A stretch of DNA of 64,000 bases from Bradyrhizobium embrapense. GTDB taxonomy: Bacteria > Pseudomonadota > Alphaproteobacteria > Rhizobiales > Xanthobacteraceae. Below the pieces are notes generated by a model that saw only the letters and a list, made by a program, of their open reading frames with translations, was not told the DNA's origin and did no database searches. The DNA is taken from assembly GCF_001189235.2 (NCBI RefSeq), contig NZ_LFIP02000004.1, positions 682,001-746,000 of the forward strand, read 5' to 3'. A program made the translations under genes and the position numbers. This document shows positions 45,399 to 53,881 of this stretch, piece after piece; position 1 is the stretch's first letter, and every line of letters begins with the position of its first letter.

Positions 45399-46541
45399 AT
45401 GTACTATACTGACGATTCGATTCTGCCAGAGAACATGGCGCCACTGATCATCACCGCGGCCCCATATGGGCCGGAGTGGATTCCCGGCGACGCCGACATC
45501 CCGGTGACGTGGGATGAACAGGTTCAGGCCGCGGTGGACTGCTACAATGCCGGAGCCACGATGCTCCATGTGCATGTGCGTGACCCCGCCACCGGGCACG
45601 GATCGGTCGATTTCGACCAGTTCAACTACTTCATCGGCCGGCTGAAGCAGGCCGTACCCAAGATGATCCTGCAGGTCGGCGGCTCGATCTCGTTTGCCCC
45701 CAAGTCGGCCGATGCCAAGGCGAAATGGCTCGATTATGATACGAGACACATGCTGACGGAGCTCGATCCAAAGCCGGAATGCGTCACGATCGCGACCGGC
45801 ACAACCCAATGGGACATCATGTCTTGGATGTCAGCCGACGATATCAAGGGCACCCACCTCGAGAATAACGCTAAGGTCCAGGCGGCATGGGCAGGCATGT
45901 GGGTTGATGCTGGGCCGGCCTTCTACCTCGAACACTTGAAGCGATTGCGGAAGAATCGGATTCAACCGTATTTCGTCCCGGCCCACGTCCATCAGCTCGA
46001 GCTCATAGAGCGGCTGATCCGCGCCGGCGTCTATATGGGGCCGATGAACCTTGCGATTGCCGGCTATGGTGGCGGCACGCTCGGCCGCAATCCCTATCAC
46101 TGGATGGAGTTCCTTCGTCAGGTCCCACAGGGAGCGTCTGCGACCTTCTGGACCAGCATGCGCGGGCTGATCCCGATCTCCGCCATGGCGATCGTGCTCG
46201 GGCAGCACGTGCGCGTCGGCAATGAGGACAATCTGTGGGGGCCGGACAAGAAGCGCCGGACCACAGTGCAGCAGATCGAAGGTGCCGTGCGGATATGCAA
46301 GGAGTTCGGCCGCAAGCTCGCAACCGCGGAAGAAGCTCGCCAGATCATGAAGATCGGCGTCTGGTATGACAGCGTCGAGGAGACGCTGCACAACCTCGGC
46401 CTGCCGCCGACCCGCAAGGACGGACAGACCGGGTTCCTGGTGTGGGAGACCGACGGCAAGAAGGCGGTCGCAAAGACCGGCGGCGATTCCCATCCGATGG
46501 CCTACTGCATGGTGCCTCCGACACAGATGGCGGCGGAGTAG
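45399..46541 (+). CDS. BKACE-family beta-keto acid cleavage enzyme (DUF849)
   Basis: A 380-residue TIM-barrel enzyme of the 3-keto-5-aminohexanoate-cleavage family, which condenses a beta-keto acid with acetyl-CoA to give acetoacetate and a new acyl-CoA. The metal pair is in GATMLHVHVRDPATGHGS (about 52-69), and VPAHVHQLELIERL supplies a further His region. The sequence is longer than many members (about 310). ATG at 45399 has AGAGGAG upstream. Substrate specificity varies widely (dehydrocarnitine, 3,5-diketohexanoate, beta-ketoglutarate and others), so it is left open. A decayed decarboxylase gene follows. Confidence 0.85.
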   Translation: MYYTDDSILPENMAPLIITAAPYGPEWIPGDADIPVTWDEQVQAAVDCYNAGATMLHVHVRDPATGHGSVDFDQFNYFIGRLKQAVPKMILQVGGSISFAPKSADAKAKWLDYDTRHMLTELDPKPECVTIATGTTQWDIMSWMSADDIKGTHLENNAKVQAAWAGMWVDAGPAFYLEHLKRLRKNRIQPYFVPAHVHQLELIERLIRAGVYMGPMNLAIAGYGGGTLGRNPYHWMEFLRQVPQGASATFWTSMRGLIPISAMAIVLGQHVRVGNEDNLWGPDKKRRTTVQQIEGAVRICKEFGRKLATAEEARQIMKIGVWYDSVEETLHNLGLPPTRKDGQTGFLVWETDGKKAVAKTGGDSHPMAYCMVPPTQMAAE

Positions 46542-46546
46542 ATCCC

Positions 46547-46586
46547 TGCTGCGGGTCTCGCATGCATTGATGCGGGACCCGCAGCA
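46547..46586 (+). terminator. Hairpin after the BKACE gene
   Basis: TGCTGCGGGTC (46547-46557) and GACCCGCAGCA (46576-46586) are exact complements with an inner CGCAT/ATGCG stem, five bases after the stop and followed by TTTG. It resembles an intrinsic terminator with a short T-run. Confidence 0.6.
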
Positions 46587-46614
46587 TTTGCTCGACACTT
46601 GTTGAGGCGAGGAC

Positions 46615-47072
46615 ATGACCGGCAATCTGCAAACTGAAACGAGCACCGCAACCCGCTCGCCGCATCAGACGGGTCCATGGGATGCGGCGGTCGGTACACT
46701 CCACGAATGGGACCCAACCTGGGCACGCGCGTGCGTGAAGATGACGACCAGCCTGTGGACCCACGAGGTACTGCCTCGGAAACCTGTCGAGCTCGTCGGC
46801 GTCGCACTGAATGCCGCCTCACAAATCTCGATCCAGACGGAACACGGCGTCACATCCGCGCTCAGCATCGCCTTCGATGCCTCCTACACCCACATGTACG
46901 CGCCGGTACGCGACGGCACATCAAGGGTGCCCTCGAGGCAGGCGCGACCATGGAGGAAATCATGGAGGTGCTGAAGCGCTGCGTTGTTCAAGGCGTGCAA
47001 GCCTGCAATCTCGGCGTGCCGATCCTTGCCGATGAATTGGAGCGGCGGCGGCGAATTGGTGCAGAACCTTGA
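46615..47072 (+). pseudogene. Decayed carboxymuconolactone decarboxylase (AhpD-like) gene
   Basis: The reading begins at ATG 46615 with GAGG upstream and gives PWDAAVGTLHEWDPTWARACV and KPVELVGVALNAA. Family sequence then continues in other frames: TNLDPDGTRRHIRA after a break near 46818, SIAFDASYTHMYAP after a second near 46860, and TRRHIKGALEAGATMEEIMEVLK after a third near 46904, ending at 47072. The breaks are consistent with small deletions, and the two TRRHI copies suggest a parent with two decarboxylase-fold repeats and an internal deletion. Two overlapping open frames here are fragments of this one gene. Confidence 0.75.
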
Positions 47073-47100
47073 TTGGTGCCTCAAAGTCGGAGACCGGCCA

Positions 47101-47631
47101 ATGCACGACCAACAACTCGCTCATATCAAGGAGAAGGGCGTCGCGGAGGCGCGGAAGCTGTTCTGGATTGTTCTCTACCTTTGGGTTCTGCTCGGCCTAT
47201 TTGCCGTTCACAGATCAATCGTCCTGAACCAGCAAAGCCTGCTGTATCATCAGGGCTTTGCCTTAATCAATGCGTTGGTGCTGGCCAAGATCATGTTCGT
47301 CGCAGAGGCGTTTAACGTCGCCGAAGACATGAAGCACAGGCCACTGATCTATCCGATCGTATACAAGTCGGCCGTGTATGCCGTGATCTTGATGTCCTTT
47401 CACGTGGTTGAGGATACTCTCGTGGGCCTGTGGCGCGGCAAGGCGCTCGGCGAAAGCATCGCTGCATTAGGCGGAGGAAGGCCGGAGGAAATGCTTGTCG
47501 TCACGCTGATCATGTTCGTGGTCCTAATGCCGTTCTTCGCGTTGAGGGAGGTCGGCAGGGACATTGGCGACGACAAATTGTACGAGCAGTTCTTCGTACG
47601 GAGAACGAAATACGTCCCAATGCAATCCTAG
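47101..47631 (+). CDS. Four-helix membrane protein of unknown function
   Basis: A 176-residue protein with four hydrophobic segments (about 22-40, 57-73, 86-107 and 133-150) and charged loops. The start is taken at ATG 47101 (MHDQQLAHIKEKG), 28 bases after the decayed decarboxylase gene; the longer in-frame reading overlaps that pseudogene. No family is recognised. Confidence 0.6.
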   Translation: MHDQQLAHIKEKGVAEARKLFWIVLYLWVLLGLFAVHRSIVLNQQSLLYHQGFALINALVLAKIMFVAEAFNVAEDMKHRPLIYPIVYKSAVYAVILMSFHVVEDTLVGLWRGKALGESIAALGGGRPEEMLVVTLIMFVVLMPFFALREVGRDIGDDKLYEQFFVRRTKYVPMQS

Positions 47632-47812
47632 CGAAGCTGATCCGCAGGACGTCTTCACCCCACGTCGGACGCATCCGGAACGCACCCCTTGCATCGGCCG
47701 ATCGGCTGCCGTCCGCGAGGCGACCGAACATGTTTGGGTCCGAACCGGATCTCGCGTGTTCAGCGTTCTTGGTGCGTTCGCTGCGCGATTCTGGCTAAGT
47801 ATTTGATTTTTA

Positions 47813-47888
47813 TGGCAGGAGTGGCAGGGCTCGAACCTGCGACCCCCGGTTTTGGAGACCGGTGCTCTACCAATTGAGCTACACTCCT
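47813..47888 (-). tRNA. tRNA-Trp (CCA)
   Basis: The minus strand folds as a full cloverleaf. Acceptor AGGAGTG (from 47888) pairs with CACTCCT, the discriminator is G and CCA is encoded. The D-arm reads TAGCTCAATTGGTAGAGC, the anticodon loop CTCCAAA gives CCA, and the T-loop is GGTTCGAGCC. In many alphaproteobacteria this tRNA directly precedes secE; here secE is about 10.5 kb further on in the same direction. Confidence 0.97.
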
Positions 47889-48071
47889 GCAGGGAACCAG
47901 CGTGGCCGCCGGTTCGCGCCGTTTCAAGCACAGGGCATGGCCGGTTTGCAAGGGCGAAGCAGCGAAGCTCCTGTTCATTGCAAAACTTCTGCGCCACAGT
48001 TCGGCCATCACGCCACGTCGGCACCGCGCCGCAAGAATCAAGAACCCAAGAATCCAGAACCGGGAGAGACC

Positions 48072-49295
48072 ATGAACGCCCAGACCGCCGCCAAGCATGC
48101 CGCCAGCCAGATCACCCCGTCCCTCCCCCTCGTCAAGCCCGAATCGATCGGGCTGTCGCGCGCGCGGCTGCAGGCGCTGTCCGACACCTTCAAGCGCGAG
48201 GTCGACAAGGGAACCGCGCCGGGCTTCACGGTGCTGGTGGCGCGGCGCGGCCAGATCGGCTGGTTCGACGCGATCGGCCGGCAAAGCCCGGCCGCCGCTG
48301 CGCCGATGGCGCACGACACGATCTTCCGCATCTTCTCGATGACCAAGCCGATCGTCTCGGTCGGCATCATGCAGCTGCTCGAGGACGGCCACTTCCTGCT
48401 CAACGACCCCGTCGCGAAGTTCATCCCCGAATTCGCCGAGACCAAGGTCGGCGTCGAGCACAACGGCAAGCTGGAGCTGGTCCCGGTGCAGCGGCAGATG
48501 ACGATCCAGGACCTGCTGCGCCACACGTCGGGCTTGACGTATGACCACACCGGCAACGGCCCGGTGCAGCAGTTCTACAAGCAGTCGCGGCTGCGCAGCC
48601 GCAAGATCACCAATGCCGAGCACGCCACCATGCTGGCCGCCATGCCGCTGGTCTGCCAGCCCGGCGCCGAATGGAACTACAGCCGTTCCACCGACATCCT
48701 CGGCCGCATCATCGAAGTCGTCAGCGGCCAGACGCTCGGCGCTTTCCTCACCGAGCGCATCCTCTCGCCGCTGCAGATGAACGAGACTGCCTTCCACACG
48801 CCGGAAGCCAATGCCGGCCGGCTCGCCGAGGCCTTTGCCAACGATCCCTGGACCAACGAGAAGGTGCAGCTGTTCAATATGCTGGAGAAGCCGGCGATGG
48901 AATCCGGCGGCGGTGGACTGGTTTCGACCACGATGGACTATGCCCGCTTCGCACAAATGCTACTCAATGGCGGCGCGCTCGACGGCACCAGGATCATCGG
49001 ACGCAAGACGCTGGAATTCATGGCGTCCGATCACCTCGGCGCAGGCGTTAAGGTTCAGGGCACGCTGGTGTCGCCCGGCCACAGCTTCGGGCTCGGCTTC
49101 GCGGTGCGCATGCAGCAGGGTGTCGCGCCGTTCTCCGGCTCGGTCGGCCAGTACTTCTGGAGCGGCATGGCCGGCACGTTCTTCTGGATCGATCCGCGCG
49201 AAGACCTCATCGCGGTATTCATGATGCAGGGTCCGGGCCAGCGCGAATACACCCGCTCGCTGGTCCGCAACGGGGTGTATGCGGCGGTGGAGTGA
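48072..49295 (+). CDS. Serine hydrolase of the beta-lactamase/esterase VIII family
   Basis: A 407-residue class C beta-lactamase-fold protein. The SxxK motif is SMTK (89-92), the second motif is Tyr203 in WNYSRSTD, and GHSFGLGF occupies the third-motif position with HxxG in place of KTG, which points to an esterase or carboxypeptidase rather than a beta-lactamase. No signal peptide is seen, so it is probably cytoplasmic. ATG at 48072 has GGGAGA upstream. It is divergent from tRNA-Trp. Confidence 0.85.
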   Translation: MNAQTAAKHAASQITPSLPLVKPESIGLSRARLQALSDTFKREVDKGTAPGFTVLVARRGQIGWFDAIGRQSPAAAAPMAHDTIFRIFSMTKPIVSVGIMQLLEDGHFLLNDPVAKFIPEFAETKVGVEHNGKLELVPVQRQMTIQDLLRHTSGLTYDHTGNGPVQQFYKQSRLRSRKITNAEHATMLAAMPLVCQPGAEWNYSRSTDILGRIIEVVSGQTLGAFLTERILSPLQMNETAFHTPEANAGRLAEAFANDPWTNEKVQLFNMLEKPAMESGGGGLVSTTMDYARFAQMLLNGGALDGTRIIGRKTLEFMASDHLGAGVKVQGTLVSPGHSFGLGFAVRMQQGVAPFSGSVGQYFWSGMAGTFFWIDPREDLIAVFMMQGPGQREYTRSLVRNGVYAAVE

Positions 49296-49316
49296 GGCTG
49301 CGCGCCACTCCTTCTC

Positions 49317-49405
49317 CGTCATGCCCGGCCTAGTACCGGGCATCCACGTCTTTGAGGCCACGAAGGAAGACGTGGATGGCCGGGACAAGCCCGGCCATGA
49401 CGACA
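49317..49405. repeat. Palindromic intergenic element A
   Basis: GTCATGCCCGGCCTAGTACC pairs with a right arm ending GGACAAGCCCGGCCATGACG, and CATCCACGTCTT with AAGACGTGGATG in the centre. The roughly 88-base element lies between two convergent genes. Its form matches dispersed palindromic units common in bradyrhizobial genomes (recognised from memory). Confidence 0.75.
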
Positions 49406-49425
49406 ACCGCCTTCAGCAACGCGCG

Positions 49426-50193
49426 TCAGCTGATCGTCGCGCCGCCGTCGATCACGATGGTCTGCCCGGTCATGAAGTCGCCGGCGCGCGAGCCCATGAA
49501 CACGGCGGCGCCGGCGATCTCGTCGGGCACGCCGATGCGCAGCAGCGGCGAGCGCGCGGTCGAAGCCTTCAGCGTGTCCGGATTGTCCCACAGCGCCTTG
49601 GCGAAGTCGGTCTTGATCAGGCCGGGCGCAATGCAGTTCACGCGGATATTGTGCTTGCCGTATTCGCAGGCGAGGTTGCGCGCGAGCTGCATGTCGGCGG
49701 CCTTCGAGATCGCGTAGGCGCCGAGCACGGTCGAGCCCTTGAGGCCGCCGATCGAGGACACGATGATGATCGAGCCGTCCTTGCGCTCGATCATCTGCGG
49801 CACCACCATCGAGATCAGCCAGTTGTTGGCGACGATGTTGTTGTCGAGGATTTTTCTGAACTGATCGTCGGAGATGCCGGCGAGCGGGCCATAGTAGGGG
49901 TTGGATGCCGCGTTGCAGACCAGCACGTCGATCTTGCCGAAGGCGCGGTTGCTCTCGTCGACCAGGTTCTGCAGGTTTTCCTTCGACGAGATGTTGGCCG
50001 CGATCGCAACCGCAGTGCCCTTGCCGAACTTGCCGTTGATGTCGCCCGCAACCTGCTCACAGACGTCGGCCTTGCGCGAGGAGATCACGACCTTGGCGCC
50101 GTGCTCGGCCATGCGCTCGGCAATGGCGAGCCCGATGCCGCGCGTCGAGCCGGTGATGACGGCGACTTTTCCCTTCATGTCGAACAAGGTCAT
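49426..50193 (-). CDS. Short-chain dehydrogenase/reductase
   Basis: Classical SDR of 255 residues. The cofactor motif TGSTRGIG is at 14-21, NAAS (NAG-type) near 94-97, and the catalytic set is Ser146/147, Tyr160 and Lys164. The C-terminal GQTIVIDGGATIS is typical. It resembles the SDRs found with ACAD10/11-type acyl-CoA dehydrogenase clusters, but that pair is 6 kb away. Substrate unknown. Start ATG 50193 has GGGAGAG upstream. Confidence 0.88.
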   Translation of the reverse strand: MTLFDMKGKVAVITGSTRGIGLAIAERMAEHGAKVVISSRKADVCEQVAGDINGKFGKGTAVAIAANISSKENLQNLVDESNRAFGKIDVLVCNAASNPYYGPLAGISDDQFRKILDNNIVANNWLISMVVPQMIERKDGSIIIVSSIGGLKGSTVLGAYAISKAADMQLARNLACEYGKHNIRVNCIAPGLIKTDFAKALWDNPDTLKASTARSPLLRIGVPDEIAGAAVFMGSRAGDFMTGQTIVIDGGATIS

Positions 50194-50268
50194 GTTTCTC
50201 TCCCTGATGTGAGGTGCTTAAATTCTGTGTCGAGCTTAGGCAGCGATCCGGTGTTGCGATAGCGGCAA

Positions 50269-50976
50269 TCACGCAAGCTTGCTCGCCGGCCTGACTTCGG
50301 GTCCGGACGGTTGATGCATCGCGGCGTGGCGTGGATCGGCGATCCAGGGCTGCTGGTTCACCATCGGCAGCCGCCAGGTCGATAGGCCGATGCCGGCGAT
50401 GTGATCGAGCCGCGTCACCGAGACATTGTCGATGTCGAACGACAGACCCCGGTCAGGCTGGCCGCCGAGCGCGAGACCGACTGCAGCCCGGATCACGCCG
50501 CCATGACCGACCGCGATGATATTCTTGCCCGGCTCCGCAGCCGTGATCCGCACGATGGTGCGGCAGACCCGCGTATAGAGATCCATGAAACTCTCGCCGC
50601 CGGGCGCGGGCTCGTTGACGTCGGCAAACCAGCTTCGGCCGGGAGGCTGGCTCGCGAGCAGCGCGGCGCGGTTCATGCCCTGCCACCGTCCGAGATGCTG
50701 CTCGGCGAAGTCGCGTTCCTGCTTCATCTCGGCCGGCCTCGGAAAACCCGCGGCCCAGATCGCTTCAGCGGTCTTGTGCGTGCGCTTCAAATTGCTCGAA
50801 TACCACACCGCGTCGCGCGGCAGCATTTTTGCGACCGCTTCGAACACCTCGACGTCGCCGGTGTCGCAGTCGATGTCCTCTTGCCCGTAGATGTTGCCGC
50901 CGTCGCTGCGCACCGGCGCGTGGCGAACCCACCACCACCGCGTCACGGTCACGTCAGGCCTGTCTGGATTGGACAT
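50269..50976 (-). CDS. Histidine phosphatase family protein
   Basis: A 235-residue member of the phosphoglycerate-mutase/phosphatase branch. The catalytic motif is VRHAP with His19 (RHA instead of RHG); the second His is in VGHGGVIRAAVG, and FAEQHLGRWQGM fits the family Glu. Acid-phosphatase-like function on a small phosphoester is likely, substrate unknown. It lies 75 bases upstream of the SDR gene on the same strand. Confidence 0.85.
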   Translation of the reverse strand: MSNPDRPDVTVTRWWWVRHAPVRSDGGNIYGQEDIDCDTGDVEVFEAVAKMLPRDAVWYSSNLKRTHKTAEAIWAAGFPRPAEMKQERDFAEQHLGRWQGMNRAALLASQPPGRSWFADVNEPAPGGESFMDLYTRVCRTIVRITAAEPGKNIIAVGHGGVIRAAVGLALGGQPDRGLSFDIDNVSVTRLDHIAGIGLSTWRLPMVNQQPWIADPRHAAMHQPSGPEVRPASKLA

Positions 50977-51047
50977 CGGATGAGCCCTTCAATACTGTCC
51001 CCCCGTCGCTGTACGTCACGCCGCACATCGTCTCAAGTGCTTCGGAC

Positions 51048-51066
51048 GTTTGAAATTTTGTTTGAA
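51048..51066. promoter_or_regulatory. Direct repeat upstream of the SDR at 51131
   Basis: GTTTGAA occurs at 51048-51054 and again at 51060-51066, 12 bases apart. The same heptamer forms the outer arms of the presumed TetR operator at 58464-58494. A shared regulator is only an inference. Confidence 0.3.
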
Positions 51067-51130
51067 TTCCGTCGCGCGGCAGACGCGCCAGGAATCACTC
51101 GAACTAACCATGTGAACAGGGAGAAAAACC

Positions 51131-51916
51131 ATGGGCCGCCTCGAAGGCAAATCCGTCATCATCACCGGCGCCGGAAGCGGCATCGGCCGCGCCGCCTCGC
51201 TGCTGTTCACCAAAGAAGGCGCCAAGCTGATCGCGGTCGACCGCACCGATGGGGTCAACGAGACCGCCAAGCTGGTGCGTGACGCCGGCGGCACCGTCGA
51301 GGCCGTCACCGCCGACGCCGGCTCGGAGAGCGACGTGAAGGCCTTCATCGACAAGGCGCTGTCGAAGTACGGCAAGCTCGACGCGATTTGGGCCAATGCC
51401 GGCGTCAGCGGCGGCCTCGTGCCGCTCGCCGACCAGACCCCGGAACATTGGCAGGAAGTGCTGCGCGTCAACCTGATCGGCCCGTTCCTCGCGATCAAAC
51501 ATTCAATCCCGCACATGACCAAGCAGGGCTCCGGTTCGATCGTCTGCACCGCCTCCGTTGCGGGCCTGAAGTCCGGCGCCAGCGGCCATCCCTACGGCGC
51601 GAGCAAGGCCGGCGTCATCAGCCTGGTGCAGACCACCGCATACTCGCTCTCCGGCACCGGCGTACGCATCAACGCGATCTGTCCTGGCCTGATCGAGACC
51701 GGCATGACCAAGCCGGTGTTCGATCGCGCCAAGGAGCGCGGCACCCAGGACAAGATCGGCCAGCTCAATCCCTTGAAGCGGCCCGGCCAGCCGCACGAGC
51801 TCGCCGCGATGGGATTGTTCCTGGCAAGCGACGAGGCGTCCTACGTCAACGGCCAGGCCATCCCGGTCGACGGCGGTCTCACCGCGTCGATGCCGTATAC
51901 GGGCAAGCCGATTTGA
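51131..51916 (+). CDS. Short-chain dehydrogenase/reductase
   Basis: Classical SDR of 261 residues. TGAGSGIG is at 12-19, NAG at 89-91, and the catalytic residues are Ser142, Tyr155 and Lys159. The Asp37 after the second strand suggests NAD preference. ATG 51131 has GGGAGAAAAACC upstream. It diverges from the histidine phosphatase gene. It may oxidise a hydroxyacyl-CoA or secondary alcohol; not decidable. Confidence 0.88.
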   Translation: MGRLEGKSVIITGAGSGIGRAASLLFTKEGAKLIAVDRTDGVNETAKLVRDAGGTVEAVTADAGSESDVKAFIDKALSKYGKLDAIWANAGVSGGLVPLADQTPEHWQEVLRVNLIGPFLAIKHSIPHMTKQGSGSIVCTASVAGLKSGASGHPYGASKAGVISLVQTTAYSLSGTGVRINAICPGLIETGMTKPVFDRAKERGTQDKIGQLNPLKRPGQPHELAAMGLFLASDEASYVNGQAIPVDGGLTASMPYTGKPI

Positions 51917-51983
51917 CAACGGCATTCGCCGTTCGCGGTGCCGCGTGTTCGTATGGCGCAACGGCGGCACCACACCCACAACT

Positions 51984-52098
51984 GTCGTCCCGGCGAAGGC
52001 CGGGACCAAAGGGGTGTGTTGTTGGTAACAGGCCATGGCCCCGGCGTCACGCAACAATTCGCATTTGTGGTAATGCGCCCGGCCTTCGCCGGGACGAC
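51984..52098. repeat. Palindromic intergenic element B
   Basis: GTCGTCCCGGCGAAGGCCGG at 51984 is matched by GGCCTTCGCCGGGACGAC ending at 52098. The element is about 115 bases with a loosely structured middle, between the SDR and the NIPSNAP remnant. It is of the dispersed bradyrhizobial type. Confidence 0.7.
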
Positions 52099-52157
52099 GC
52101 TGAATGTGTTGCACGGGCCGCGAGCCACACTTCTGATAAAGCGAAGCACGCCGTTCG

Positions 52158-52509
52158 CTACCCCGGCAACAAGCTCCGCTCCCTCGCCGGCGAATGGTCC
52201 ACCTGAGCCAACAGCCGATCATCGATCTGCCCGACCATCGGGCCGTGCTCGGCAAGGGTGACCCGCTTGATCTCGCTCCATTCGGGATCGGCCATGAAGG
52301 CTGCCCATTGCGCGATCTTGGTCGCCCTCGTCTGGCCATTCGAGCAGGTACACGAACTCGGTGCGGTCACCGAATTTCGTTTCCCACATGCTGGCGAATT
52401 TGAACCCGTAGCGCCCCGTCATGATCCGCGCCGCGTGATCGCGGAACCGGGCGTGAAACGCGGCCTTGTTGTTTTCGAAGATTTCGTAGATGCGCAGCTG
52501 CTGGATCAT
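52158..52509 (-). pseudogene. NIPSNAP-family gene with one frameshift
   Basis: From ATG 52509 the frame gives QQLRIYEIFENNKAAFHARF to FVYLLEWPDEG. The family continuation TKIAQWAAFMADPEWSEIKR lies in the next frame and ends at 52158. One extra G in a GGG run (about 52325-52327, CCC on the plus strand) explains it; removing it gives a normal NIPSNAP protein of about 116 residues. It may be a recent mutation or an assembly error. NIPSNAP proteins are small ferredoxin-fold proteins of unclear role. Confidence 0.75.
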
Positions 52510-52675
52510 GGCGATCTGCCCGCCGTTACATGGGGCTACGGATGTCGCCTCACAACGTCCGGCAACGGTCCGAATATTGCTTGGCCCCGGCAGGCAAACC
52601 AGCTGTTATACTTTGCTGGCAGGATTGGCGGCACATCTGCAATTCCCTGCACACTCCCTCGCACACGAACAGGCA

Positions 52676-53845
52676 ATGCAAAACCAACGCCCCGACCGCA
52701 TCCGCAAGCTCTTGGCCGACCTCGTCGCGTTCGACACCGTCAGCGACCGCAGCAACCTGCCCCTGATCGACTACATCGAGCGCTACCTCGGCTCGCTTGG
52801 AGTCAGCGGACAGCGCATCGTCGATGAAACCGGACAAAAGTCCTCGCTGTGGGTCACGGTCGGCCCCGAAGACAAGCCCGGGCTGGTGCTGTCAGGGCAT
52901 ACCGATGTCGTGCCGGTCGCGGGACAGGACTGGAGCCGCAACCCGTTCGAGCTCGTCGAGCGGAACGGCCGGCTATACGGCCGCGGCACCACCGACATGA
53001 AGGGCTTTGTCGCGGTCTGTCTCGCGATGGTTCCGGAAATGCTCGCGGCCGATCTGAAGACGCCGATCAACCTAGCGATCTCCTATGACGAGGAGATCGG
53101 TTGCGTCGGCGTCCGCCCGATGCTGCGCGAGATCGCACGCAAGCTGATCAAGCCGCTCGGCTGTTTCGTCGGCGAGCCGACCCAGATGCAGGTGATCATC
53201 GGCCACAAGGGCAAGCACGGCGTGCGCGCCACCTTCCGCGGACTCGCCCGCCACTCCTCGATCGCGCCCGACGGCGTCAATGCCATCGAACATGCGGCCG
53301 ACCTGATCACCGAAATCCGCCGCCGCGCTGCGCTACTTGCCGCGGATGCCGAACGCGACAGCCTCTATGACGTCCCGCATTCGACGCTGCTCACCAGCAT
53401 CGTGCATGGCGGCGCCGCGCTGAACATCGTGCCCGACAGTTGCGTGGTGGAATTCGAATGCCGCGGCATCGGCATCGCCGAATCCAGAGAAGTGACGGAC
53501 GCGATCATCGCCTGGGCCAAGGCCGAGATCGAGCCGGCCATGCGCAAGCGGCATCCCGAATGCGGCATCGATTTCGAGGAGATCCTCGATTACCCCGCGC
53601 TCGACACCGCGGCCGACGCGCCGATCGTCACGCTCGCCAAGCAGCTCGCCGGCCGCAACGACCACGCCAAGGTCGCGTTCGGCACCGAAGCCAGCCTGTT
53701 CGTCAGCATGGCGGATGTGCCGTCGGTCGTGGTCGGCCCCGGCGCAATCGCGCAGGCGCACACGCCGGATGAGTTCGTCGAGATGTCGCAGCTCGAGGCT
53801 TGCGGAGACTTCGTCGCCCGGCTGATCGCGCATTGCGCGAAGTGA
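52676..53845 (+). CDS. argE: Acetylornithine deacetylase (ArgE-type M20 peptidase)
   Basis: A 389-residue metal-dependent deacylase expected to hydrolyse N-acetylornithine to ornithine and acetate. SGHTDVVP (73-80) gives the first metal His and Asp, TDMKG (106-110) follows, EE at 139-140 provides the catalytic Glu, and the final His is in GAIAQAHTPDEFVE. The dimerisation domain sits in the middle. Start ATG 52676 is weakly marked (AGG). M20 substrates vary, so the ornithine assignment is by sequence style; related N-acyl amino acid deacylases are possible. Confidence 0.82.
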   Translation: MQNQRPDRIRKLLADLVAFDTVSDRSNLPLIDYIERYLGSLGVSGQRIVDETGQKSSLWVTVGPEDKPGLVLSGHTDVVPVAGQDWSRNPFELVERNGRLYGRGTTDMKGFVAVCLAMVPEMLAADLKTPINLAISYDEEIGCVGVRPMLREIARKLIKPLGCFVGEPTQMQVIIGHKGKHGVRATFRGLARHSSIAPDGVNAIEHAADLITEIRRRAALLAADAERDSLYDVPHSTLLTSIVHGGAALNIVPDSCVVEFECRGIGIAESREVTDAIIAWAKAEIEPAMRKRHPECGIDFEEILDYPALDTAADAPIVTLAKQLAGRNDHAKVAFGTEASLFVSMADVPSVVVGPGAIAQAHTPDEFVEMSQLEACGDFVARLIAHCAK

Positions 53846-53881
53846 TACTCTCATGCGTAGGGCGTGAAACGGAGCCCGGGT

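Noticed and set aside
47813..47888. tRNA-Trp as an attachment site of an integrated element
   Set aside because: No integrase gene and no direct repeat of the tRNA 3' end was seen within the window; only the accessory gene content suggests insertion.
48029..48062. Short AAGAATC/AAGAACC near-repeats before the serine hydrolase gene
   Set aside because: Three imperfect copies of eight bases are not enough to call a repeat array or regulatory site.
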